Below are positions 37,133 to 46,658 of a stretch of 64,000 nt of DNA, in pieces. Positions within the stretch are counted from its first letter, which is position 1, and each line of letters opens with the position of its first letter. Source of the stretch: Cryptomeria japonica (lineage: Eukaryota; Streptophyta; Pinopsida; Cupressales; Cupressaceae); NCBI RefSeq assembly GCF_030272615.1, contig NC_081415.1, positions 235,845,803 to 235,909,802 of the forward strand, given 5' to 3'. The notes beneath the pieces were generated by a model. It saw only the letters and a program-made list of their open reading frames with translations, did no database searches and was not told where the DNA came from. The position numbers and the translations under genes are program-made.

Positions 37133-38028
37133 TGATGCAATCAAGGCACAAAGATATAATGAAGGACAACACAACCTTGCAGCTAAACACATAAATCATG
37201 CAAAACATACCGATAACCGGTAACAATATGTCGGAAACAACAGAAAGAATAACCGGTAACATAACAGAACACATAATCGATAAATAACTTGAATAAATCT
37301 TATTACAGTCTGAAGGGTTACAAATGCCACATGCTGGATCGTAGTCCAGAATACAAACAATGCTTACAACGCAATTACAAGATCCACAGATCATCCTCAT
37401 ATCAAATCATCTTCTGGGAACAATCTATCAGTTCTACCCTAATTTGGACCTCAGCCTTCCAACCTAAGTCCAACCGGATCAGAATCCTGCCAAATCTACA
37501 TCTTTGCTCGATCTCATAACTCTGTCTTATATCTTCTCACCTCTATCCTCAAATGATTCACAAGCTTCCATTTATACCATCCGCAAATAATTACAACTCA
37601 ATCAAGTCGGCCCAAAGACCAACCGGTTCATGAAACATGCAACAGTAACATGTCGGCTCAAATCACTAAGAACAATCTCCAAATCATAAAACGATGTGCA
37701 AACCTCTAGAAATACTGGCCAAGGCCCCAAGAAACACCTCTAATGATCTGCAAGTCATGGAGATCAACCGCAACCTGATCCAACCTCGCTCAACACACTG
37801 TTAGACTAACTGGTAAGAACATATCAACCAGGCCAATATCGGAATCCACATCTCACTAGAAACAAAGCCAAATGCTATGAAACTCAAACACAGTAAAGAC
37901 AATGAACTCAGGGAGTTAAATCCAAATCCATGACGCTAAACTCTCAAAATAAAGAAATGCCACAATTTCCAAGCAATTCCACTGCTAACTGCTCAACTGG
38001 TAAGAACTACACCTATGCTCCTACATCA
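37133..38028 (-). repeat. LTR B of the three-LTR element
   Basis: This middle LTR, 896 bases, has perfect short inverted ends: TGATGCA at the left and TACATCA at the right on the plus strand. It defines the borders used for LTRs A and C. A short ORF (MRMICGSCN...) recurs in all three LTRs with many changes and is judged a chance frame. Confidence 0.88.
37570..37576 (-). promoter_or_regulatory. TATA box of LTR B
   Basis: In minus sense the text is GGTATAAATGG. The same box is kept in LTR A (36312-36318) and LTR C (38825-38831) at the same relative place. Retention in three diverged copies makes it a good core-promoter candidate for the element. Confidence 0.6.
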
Positions 38029-38388
38029 AACTCTCAGGATTAATTGAAAAGTGAGTCCCATCACTTGATTTGGTTCGGCGATCTTCTAGTAGGTACTTGC
38101 AACTGCCTCAGGAGTTCGGTGATCTGACTATAGCTTTTGGTTGCCTCTCCTCGGTGATCTATCGGTCCAAACTGCAGTCTGCCTCAATCGACGATCAGTT
38201 CAAGTCTCCACCCATTAACTGCCTCAAGCTCAAGCTCTAGGATCAACGGTCTACCTGCAAACATTGATTTGCCTCACGTTTCGCGATCTAAGAAAGTCCA
38301 CAAGTTGCCTCAATCTTCTCTCCAACCAACCGTTGCACAAACAACGCTCTGTCCAACAACAAGTTCACAAACTAGCTCTGATACCATT
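38029..38388 (-). repeat. Internal segment 2 (360 bp) with quasi-periodic TGCCTC repeat
   Basis: It lies between LTRs B and C and has no ORF. On the plus strand TGCCTC occurs six times, at 38104, 38142, 38180, 38220, 38270 and 38306, with spacings 38, 38, 40, 50 and 36. Several copies are followed by TCGGTGATCT-like text, so the segment is a worn tandem repeat of about 38 bases. Confidence 0.82.
38375..38386 (-). promoter_or_regulatory. Primer binding site of the three-LTR element (tRNA-Met type)
   Basis: In minus sense TGGTATCAGAGC begins two bases after the end of LTR C. This is the usual sequence complementary to the 3' end of initiator tRNA-Met in plant LTR retrotransposons. It fixes the orientation as minus. 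Confidence 0.88.
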
Positions 38389-39284
38389 TGGTGCAATCAA
38401 GTTAGGGAGATCTAATGAAGGATAGCCCAACCTTGCAGCTAAACACATAAATCATGCAAAACATATCGTTAACCGGTAACAAGATGTCGGAACAACAGAA
38501 AGAACAACTGGTAACATAACAAAACACATAACCGGTAAATAAATTGAATAAATCTTATTACAGTCTAAAGGGTTACAAATTGCACATGTTGGATCGCTGT
38601 CCAGGATATAAACAATGCTTACAACACAATTACAAGATCCATAGATCATCCTCATATCAAATCATCTTCTGAGAACAGTCTGTCGGTTCTACCCTAATCT
38701 GGACCTCAGCCTTCTAGCCTCAGTCCAACCGGATCAGAATCCTGTCGAATCTACATCTTCGCTCGATCGCATAACTATGTCTTCTTTCTTCTCACCTCTA
38801 TCCTCAAATGATTCACAAGCTTCCATTTATACCATCTGCAAATAATTACAACTCAATCAAGTCAGCCCAAAGACCAACTGGTTCATAAAACGTGCAATGG
38901 TAACACGTCGGCTCAAATCACTAAAAACAATCTCCAAAACATAAAACGATGTGCAAACCTCCAGAAATACTGGCCAAGGCCCAAAGCAAAACCTCTAATG
39001 ATCCACAAGTCACAGAGATCAACTGTAACCCGATCCAACCTCGCTCAATCCACTGCCAAACTAATTGGTAAGAACATATCAACCGGGCCAATACCAGAAT
39101 CTACATCTCACTGGAAACAAAGACAAATGCTATAAAACTTGAACATCATAAAGACAATGAACTCAAGGAGTTAAATCTAAATCCACAATGCTAAACTATC
39201 AAACATGAACGAATGCCACGATCTCCAAGCAATTCCACTGCTAACTGCTCAACCGATAAGAACTACACCGATGCTCCTGCATTA
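38389..39284 (-). repeat. LTR C of the three-LTR element
   Basis: This LTR, 896 bases, is the 5' LTR in minus sense. Its outer end reads TAATGCAGG where LTRs A and B start TGATG(C/T)AGG, so one G-to-A change has hit the terminal TG. The 5-bp target duplication GAATC follows at 39285-39289. Confidence 0.86.
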
Positions 39285-39508
39285 GAATCGTGAGGAGGGT
39301 TCTGGTTAGTAGCCCTACGGCCACCCCCTCAACCTCGAACTTGACCTCGACCTCTACCAGGCATCTTCCTAAACAAAACACCACAAAGGGAGAGCCTAAG
39401 ATCACTATGAAGATTGAAAAAAAGGGGAAATATTCACATAAGAATCTAAGCAACTACGTCAACTTAATGGGCTCATATAAAACCAAAGTACCCAATGTTA
39501 GAAATTGG

Positions 39509-39520
39509 GCTCTAATACCA
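39509..39520 (-). promoter_or_regulatory. Primer binding site of the gypsy element (tRNA-Met type)
   Basis: In minus sense TGGTATTAGAGC lies two bases after the LTR end GGGGCGTTACA. One base differs from the canonical TGGTATCAGAGC. The gag start codon follows about 150 bases further on (39361). Confidence 0.85.
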
Positions 39521-39522
39521 GA

Positions 39523-39921
39523 TGTAACGCCCCACCAAGGAACCCTGGAGAGGATCTAACTAAACTAACTCAAATAAGAGGTGAATAATTATTATTTTTT
39601 AAACATATAGTGTGCATCCTTATAAAAATCTAGGAACGATTCAAAACTTAATTGCACAAGCGGAAGGAATACTACTAAACTATCCCCTAAGGTTCCCCAA
39701 CGATTTTACTAAACCACCCATAAAACATAAAAGAAATTAAATATACTCTTAGTTAACATTTGATCCATTCATGAGCATAAACAAGAAAGTTAATAGAGTT
39801 AAACTATCCATACATATTTACTGAATTAAGAAACTGAATTGCATTCAGTCAACTTCTAAGGCTAGATTCATTTTAAACCCAATGCCAAAAGTTCCTACAA
39901 TATACAAGATAAAGAAAAACA
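39523..39921 (-). repeat. Ty3/gypsy 5' LTR, part next to the primer binding site
   Basis: This begins (plus strand) with TGTAACGCCCC, the LTR end in minus sense, and runs right until the 9.9-kb gag-only element cuts it at 39922. The other part probably resumes at 49835. There is no coding content. Confidence 0.7.
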
Positions 39922-42900
39922 TGATAGACCCAAAAAATGGCGATCCAAAATAATTTTATGCCTTGACGATGTCCTGATTATTTAGAATGACTTTGTTCTT
40001 TGTTCTTGCCTCTAGAGGTTTAGGGTTTTAGGGTTCTATGAACTTTGATAAAGTCTCATAAAAGACCCTAAGCTTGTTATATTTCAATGTTATATTTTTT
40101 CCACTTAAAGCCAAGGGTCTATTACCGTTGGTGAGGCAATTTGTTTTTCCTAAGCATTAAGTTGTGTTCAACTGATCCCTTTATGGTTTTTCCTAAATTG
40201 CACGCAAGATTTCCCTAGGTGGTTCCCTTTTAGTAGTTTCTGCTAGCGCCTAAATTTTCCTAAAGTCTAAAGTCTTATGTATTTCAACGGTGATCGTATG
40301 TTAAATCATGAACAGATCCTACGGTTCATGCAGCCCCGCAGATGAAAATGCAAGGAAGATAAGGACCGCGACATCACAAGATGACGTGTCCTCGACAAAG
40401 AAGGGTGAGTCAGTGGCTTGATTGTTCAAAATCCTCATATTACTGGCTTGCAAGAGGTAAAGAATGGACTACTAATGGTTCCATCAATTTGCACGTGTTT
40501 CAATGGATGATGATGTTATAATCTAGGCAAAAAGAAGCTCAACTTTTAATTTGCAAAGGGTGACGGGCACTATGGTCACAAGGTAAAGTGTGAATAGATC
40601 CAACGACCCTCGTAGCCTCGGGAAGGAAGGTCCAAGAATTTTATGGACCGCGACATCACAAGATGATGCCACATGTCTCGGGATGATCAAGAAGACCGAC
40701 GGTGGTGTTGCTGACAGTGTTAGGTTAGGAGATAACATGGCATTTCTACGCCACATATTAGGTGGGTCCACAAGCCATGATGGAAGGTCAATGCCAGATT
40801 GATCGTTAGTGATTGTTTGATTTTCCAGGCTGCGTAGAATCTATTGCAGAATTTCAAACTGATCAAAGGTATTATTATTTGTCACCTATGCAGGAAAAGT
40901 TAGAACAAACAGAATGCAGGCTTGTCGACATGGAATAGATAGTGACAAGTAGGGACACTTGGATGCCGAATCATTCCTGAGGGACTATTTTGAAGGTCTT
41001 TACTGAGTTGGGGTTGATTATACAAGCAAGGATGATGTTTTTCAAAGGGATGAAAGGATTTGATAGGTTATGAGTTAGAGATGGGAGATCACAAATTTCT
41101 CTGAGAAATCAGAGGTTGCTTGTTGTCAGGGATTCTGAAGCAGAATTTGTACATCAAAGAAGAATAAAATCAGAAAAAAAATCATTCACATAAGATGAAC
41201 CTTAGTAGGATGCAGTGGATTTGATAGGAATGATTTCTAGAATCCATAGTTGGCAGGGTGAGTTGAAAGCACCAAAATGATGATTTTTCACGTGAATGAG
41301 CATCACCAGATGAAGTGTTTTGGGTTATAAATACAATGGGGTGGTTTCTTAATTGGTAGAAGAGGAAAGAAGCCTTTTCATTTTCTAAGAGAAGTTTTTT
41401 CCTCAGCAAGGAAGTTGATGTTTGAGCAAGGTCATGCATGGAGTTGATGTGTGCTCTGTGATACCGGATGGGTGTTTTTCTCTTCTGTGAGTTTGTTTAT
41501 TGTTAGAGGGGTTGTGAAAGTGAGAATAATTGCAAGAGGGGGCGTAAAAACATTTTATTATAAAGAAAGGCCACGCATGGCACATCCTCTGCTTCTACTC
41601 TGCCACTCGATGGCAGGGGGTTTGAAGAAGGATCCCGCAAAGGATTGAAAGAAGGATTTGTTTGGGTGGGGAGTGGTAGTCACTCATCTCTGTGACTGCA
41701 TGGAAGCTGCAGCTCCTCCCCAACATATTATGTTTCCCCTTAAACTCCTCCTTCCACTTTTTTTGTTCCTCAGCAGGAAGGCACGAGCTCCTCTTCTAGT
41801 TTAGAGGCGACTTTTCTTCTTGCTGGGACCCAGTACCCCTTCTGAGAAGGGAAACACTCAGTAGGATAGAACGTAACATCTCACACTCTATCCAAAGGCA
41901 TTAGGGTGATAATGGCATGACTCAAGCGGTTTTGCTTCTACCAATTTTCAGTTGAAAATTTTGATTCACAGTTGCCAACACATGGATGTAGAATATTTTT
42001 GTAACAGAATTGCATATGGCCTCTTAGGCCTATTTTATGAAAAATAAATCTACTGTTGACAGGTGTCTCTTGGCCTGAAGCTTGTTTCTCCTTTTTCTTC
42101 TTTAAAAAGGGAAATCAAGGCCATTAGACAGGTTTGGATTTGAGGAGTCTCTAGAGGGTTCGAGATTTCTAGTTCCTTTGGGTTTCCTTGTCTGGTTCTA
42201 GTAGTGAGTCTAGGTGAAGTGAGCAAGTTGTAAAGTCATTTACATAGAAAATGAAAAGAATTTTTAGTGTCAAGCTTTGTGCAAGTTCTTGAAGGAGTTA
42301 TATGTAAATTTATTCTGTGACAAAAGTAGTAATTTTATTCAATAGAAATAAAATTCTGATCTATTTCTCTCTAGTTTATAATTTTGTCATCTTTCAAATG
42401 AATAGAATCAAGGGTTTTTTCATTTGTTGCATTGTTATGATGTATGTAATTTTTCATTTCATGCTTTGACCTAAGGGGTTGATTAAATGCTTGAGTGAGA
42501 TTAAAGAGTGATAGGGCTTATGCAAGGATTTATATAAGTAGTTTAGGTTGGGATTGAAAATGAGATATATTGTGAGGGAATATTATCCTAGATCTTATAT
42601 TATTTGTAAAGTTCTGTTGCGTTTTCAGTTTATATTTTATATAGGTACCCAATGGAGTAAGGCACTGATCGCAATTTATAATTATCTTTAAATATTAGTC
42701 TTGTGTTCAAATTCACTGACGTGATTATCAGAATACCTTTCATTTCATGTTTGTTATTGTTTATCTTACCCGTCTCATGCTCCAGTTATGGTCGAGGATC
42801 ACAGAAGGATTTGTCATCCTTGAGCATTTTCCCTATTGTTGAGCCTGCTTATGAGATCATCTGCTTTGTTTAGTGAATCTTTGAGTGTGGTGCAGAGATC

Positions 42901-43088
42901 AAGAAATTCACTAAAGGGATTACCCTCCCAGGTTTTGCAGAGCCCAAAGCGTAGAAGGATTTGCAGAATCCTTGTCAGTTGGTCCAATCCTTGTGACAGA
43001 TTCCGCAATTGAAGTTGGTTGCTTCATAGAAATTGGATTGACTGTATTGGTGGCTATTAAAGCATAAAACCCATTTTGGGAACCAACA
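39922..43088 (+). repeat. 5' LTR of the gag-only element
   Basis: This LTR, 3167 bases, is homologous end to end with 46659-49834. It contains (TCTAGAGG)TTTAGGGTTTTAGGG-like text near its start and many small chance ORFs that recur in the other LTR with changes. Confidence 0.88.
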
Positions 43089-43092
43089 AAAA

Positions 43093-43110
43093 TGGCGACT
43101 CTGGTGGGGA
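43093..43110 (+). promoter_or_regulatory. Primer binding site, TGGCGACTC type
   Basis: TGGCGACTCTGGTGGGGA starts four bases after the LTR. It suits tRNA-Arg priming known for Ogre/Tat elements; I assign the tRNA from memory of that group. A near copy of the LTR-end plus primer-site text (ACCAACAAAAATGATGACCC) recurs at 43178-43206. Confidence 0.75.
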
Positions 43111-43984
43111 TTAGTTGTCTAGAATCTCTGGAAAAGAATTGAGTTGTAATTAATTTCCACATTGACCCATCTGACTCACCAACAAAAATGATGACCCTGT
43201 TGGGGAAATATTGCATAAAGTTTTATGGGTTTTTCTGTGGTTTGATGGTTGAGCTTTGCTCCTGTGTCATAGGAGCCAACTCTTTTGCCTCATAGATTTA
43301 TGAGCTTCTCAATTTGTCCCTTGTCAGTTGAGTCAATTCTCATAAATGTTGCTTGAGAATCTGTTGTATTTCATCTTTCAATGCAAGTTTGTCTAGATTT
43401 GTCCCTATTTCATGATTATTTCAATACCTCACAAGTAGTGAGTGGCAACTCTGAGATCTATGTACTAGTGTGCATTATTTGAAGAAGAACCAAAGAATTT
43501 ACAGAAGAGATAAAGCAAAATTGAGCTCTCATGATGAAGTACCATGACAAGTTGAGGATGGAATTAATATGATGTCAATTTGATGATAAGAAGATGTCGC
43601 AGTGCTGGTTTTTGAACAAGTTTGACCTGTGAAGAATTCTAGTTGTTTAAAATTTTGACTTTTGCAAAGAGATGGCGACTCTACAAAAGAACCTAATTAA
43701 GAGGTAGAGATAGTTTCAGATATATCACTGTCATGAGCCAGAAGGTTAATTTCCAGTCATTGCAACATCTCTAGGTATTTTTATTTTCATGAGTTGAATG
43801 TGTTTCCATGAAAATCATACGTAAAAAACGTCTCCCTATTAAGTGAGTAAAGCACTGAGAGAGGGAATAGTAGTGATTATTTTACATGCTTCTATGATAC
43901 ATTTCTAGATTTTGTATTAAGTTGGGTGAAGTATGTTTTGAGATATGCATTGTAATATTTTAAGATTGTAAAGGAAAGAAGGGA
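43111..43984 (+). other. Leader of the gag-only element
   Basis: This non-coding stretch lies between primer binding site and gag. It holds the second primer-site-like copy (43178-43206) and a third partial match (ATGGCGACTCTACAAAA, about 43671). No splice sites or small ORFs could be supported. Confidence 0.6.
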
Positions 43985-45010
43985 ATGAGTGATAAGATGT
44001 ATTGTTTTCCTATACATCCCTATGAAATATCAAATGTAAGTGTGCGACCTCTGTCAAGTCACAACAAAATTTTATCTATGGAAAGATATAAACCATTTAA
44101 TTTTAATGATATTCAAGGTTTCCCAAATCCCATTCCTACTAAGGTTAGGGAATATTTACCAGAGTTCACTGGAAAATGATCAGAATCAACACATCAACAT
44201 TTGCAAGAGTTTTCTGATTTGATGTGATATTTTGAAATAAATCAAGAAGATATTCTCATGAATTTTTTTGTTCAATCTTTGAAGGATGATGCCAGAGTTT
44301 GGTTCTCTTATTTGCCAGCATGTTCTATTTCTTTATGGGATGAACTAAAAGCAGCTTTTATGGAACAGTTTGGTGAAAGAGTTGATCCAGGTTCAGTTAT
44401 AAAAAGATTCATGGGTATTCAAAAGAAGGAAGATGAATTAATCCCTATTTTCAATCTTAGATTTGCACGAACACTAGAGGATATTCCTAGTAGCTATAGG
44501 CTCAACGATGCAATGTGTTTAGTTGTTTACCTGGATGCATTTGATGAGGAAATGAGCTATTTTCTGAGAGACAATGACCCAAAAACCATGCATCAAGCCT
44601 ATAGGATAGCAATGGATATCAAAAATAACTTGAAATATGGAATCCCTAAAGATTATCTATCTGCAAGAGTGTGTTGTCCTAAGATGTTAGATGTCAGAGA
44701 TAGGTGTGAATCAAAAGGTAAAGGTCAATGTCAAAGCATTTACATATCTACTGATCATAATAACCATGTTATGAATTATTATTCAAACAAAAATGTGAGT
44801 GAAGAGAACTTGTCCCAGACAATGGTTATTCCTCATGTTAATGAAGAAAAGGTTTGTGAGAAATTATGTGACACAACTGATATAGAGATGGAGATCATTT
44901 CAGTTACTACACCATATGACAACAATAGTAGTTGTTCCAGCAAGGAGATCCCACAAGAGATTCATCTGCAGTCTTGTGTTTCAGATAAATCCAGCAGTGT
45001 GTATGAATAA
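43985..45010 (+). pseudogene. Gag of the gag-only element, two in-frame stops
   Basis: One frame runs from ATG 43985 to TAA 45008-45010, broken by TGA at 44177-44179 and 44225-44227. The retrotransposon gag core follows: MNFFVQSLKDDARVWFSYLP, ISLWDELKAAFMEQF, EDELIPIFNLRFART and YFLRDNDPKTMHQAYRIAMD. Both stops could come from TGG-to-TGA changes. The C-terminal part is acidic and polar. No zinc knuckle was found. In the family gag builds the virus-like particle. Confidence 0.8.
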
Positions 45011-45174
45011 TTGGAAAGTTGTACATCTGATGAAGAAAATGCTAGTATGCAATATTTTGATGATATGAAATTAGTCTCTCAGGAATCAACTATATATGAT
45101 AATGAAAATTTGAATGATGAGGTGCCACTGTTTTTAGTTGATAATGCTCTTGAGATAAAAAAAACAAAAACTGC

Positions 45175-45944
45175 ATGATGTATTCAAATAAGGAAAGTAT
45201 GTTGCGACCTGTATCTATGCCACATGAATTCATCCAAAGTAATGTGCATGAAGTTTTATTTGAGGTTTGTGTCCTTGAAAATAATGTTTTGAATAGTTGC
45301 ATACCAGTTGTCCCATTACAAACAGTTGTGCATGAAGAGACTCGGAAATTTATAAATAATAAAGAGGTTACATCAGACAAATCTATTGATCAGCCATATG
45401 GTGAGTTTGTTTGTGCAAAGAGTCTTCTTCTTATGAAGAAATAGGAAGTGAAGAGGATGAAATAGGTTGTGATGAAACTTGCTATCATGATGATTTTGAT
45501 TATTTCTTTAAATCTAATTTAGAAACATTTGTAACTAGTGAATGTGAGGGTGATTTTCTTTCTGATGTTACAAGTGCTGACATTGAATATGAGAGCATGG
45601 AGTTCATTGACAACATCCAAGGTTGTGAAGTGAATGAAGAAGATTGTTGCCTTGTTGCTCCACATGATACTTTGAAGTCAGATTTGGAACATTTTGTTGC
45701 ACATGAGGATAGTTTAATTAAGAAGATGAATAATGATGCCTTTTCATCATACAGTGACCCGAGTGTGCAAAATGTTGATCAAGAATTAGTGACTATGTCA
45801 ATGGAAGACATAAGTGAATTAGAATGGTTTTCCAATGTTGACTGTTCAGATATGGACACTTGTAAACTAGTTGTTACGTTGGATGGACCGGCATATGAGA
45901 GCATTTCCTTTGCCATCTGTAATGAGTTTGTATTATGTTTTTAA
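45175..45944 (+). pseudogene. Acidic ORF remnants downstream of gag
   Basis: Two open pieces in different frames (45175-45444 and 45411-45944) overlap. Both are rich in Asp, Glu, Ser and Cys (SEEDEIGCDETCYHDDFDYF, then repeated LEHFVAHED and ISELEWF-like text). They look like a continuation of the gag polyprotein after frameshifts. No protease, RT or integrase motif is present. The function of such acidic tails is unknown to me. Confidence 0.5.
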
Positions 45945-46658
45945 GAGTGTTTCAATAATGAATATGTTATGGAGGTGATAAAAAATGAAGAGACCAATTT
46001 TCATCGTGCTAGTTGAAGATTAGAGTATGAAGTGTTTTACTTCCCTCTTTAGTTTGATGGGGTTATCATGAAACTTGATGAATGTTGTTTTTGACATGTT
46101 TTTATTTCAGATATTGAGCATGGGTATTGTTTGTTTCAAGCAATGCTTGGTGATAGAGTTCATATCAGTGAAGGATGTACTGAGATAAAGGGTTTTTTAT
46201 GACATGTTGAAGGATTAAGAGTTTGCTGATCATGAACAATTATATGACAGTGATATACTTAGATTATTCAAAATGCAATGCGATCACAGCTACAAATTTG
46301 ACTGAGGGAAACATTGATTGATTTTCAGATGGCCTAGCGCCATCACATGTGGTTTGACCTTCAGGCCACAAGAAACTTGGGGTAGAGTAATATTTTCTCT
46401 CTATGCCCAATGAAATAGTTATCATTTTCCTCTTGAATTGCTTGTTCATGGACAATTCTTGAAGCTCTACTTTTCTTAAAGTAGTTATTATCCATGAGCA
46501 TTAGTTTAGTTTTTGTATATAAGAGTGTAGTTTCCTTTCTATTGAAGTTGCCCTGTCCAGGTAACTTATTTTTGGTCTGCTCTGCAAATGGTCTGCTTCA
46601 CCAAAGATTTTGGATTCTCACTTCATTCCTGTGAAAGAACGTCCCCAGCTAGAGCCAC
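45945..46658 (+). other. 3' untranslated part of the gag-only element
   Basis: No pol remnant is visible. A convincing polypurine tract directly before the 3' LTR is not present either: the last bases are CCCCAGCTAGAGCCAC. The PPT has probably mutated. Confidence 0.5.

Larger units (their letters stand above)
35875..39284 (-). mobile_element. Non-coding element with three LTRs and two internal segments
   Basis: Three direct repeats of 896-897 bases (35875-36771, 37133-38028, 38389-39284) alternate with two spacers of 361 and 360 bases. In minus sense each LTR begins TGATG(C/T)AGGAGC and ends TTGATTGCA(C/T)CA. The spacer starts TT later with a tRNA-Met type primer binding site. The outer flanks GAATC (39285-39289) and AAATC (35870-35874) are a 5-bp target duplication with one change. 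It sits in the gypsy gag. No protein is encoded. LTR-internal-LTR-internal-LTR is the layout known for tandem TRIM-type elements, although these LTRs are longer than classic TRIMs. Confidence 0.88.
34106..39361 (-). pseudogene. Ty3/gypsy gag and protease, interrupted by a three-LTR element
   Basis: The gag start is at 39361 on the minus strand (MPGRGRGQVRG) and is cut at 39285 by the three-LTR element. Gag resumes at 35874 and runs left with LIDLNRCVSMHPY, YLRGSASTWW and FKARFSSDHWRQR. A CCHC knuckle (CFSCGQYGHIVAHC) is at about 34780-34740. The protease follows: its active-site box reads LFVLGTSDFFIFSS where LFDSGATHSFI is usual, so the catalytic Asp is lost. Then IPLGSYGVVLGMD with a stop for Trp, and ISVMQLKQCM. 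Many stops occur. RT and integrase are absent: homology ends near 34110. The motif order suits the Del/Tekay-type chromovirus group. Confidence 0.82.

Noticed and set aside
35864-39284. Recurring minus-strand ORF (MRMICGSCN...) in three places
   Set aside because: It is the same stretch of LTRs A, B and C. Its length and frame differ between copies and it has no domain, so it is not a conserved gene.
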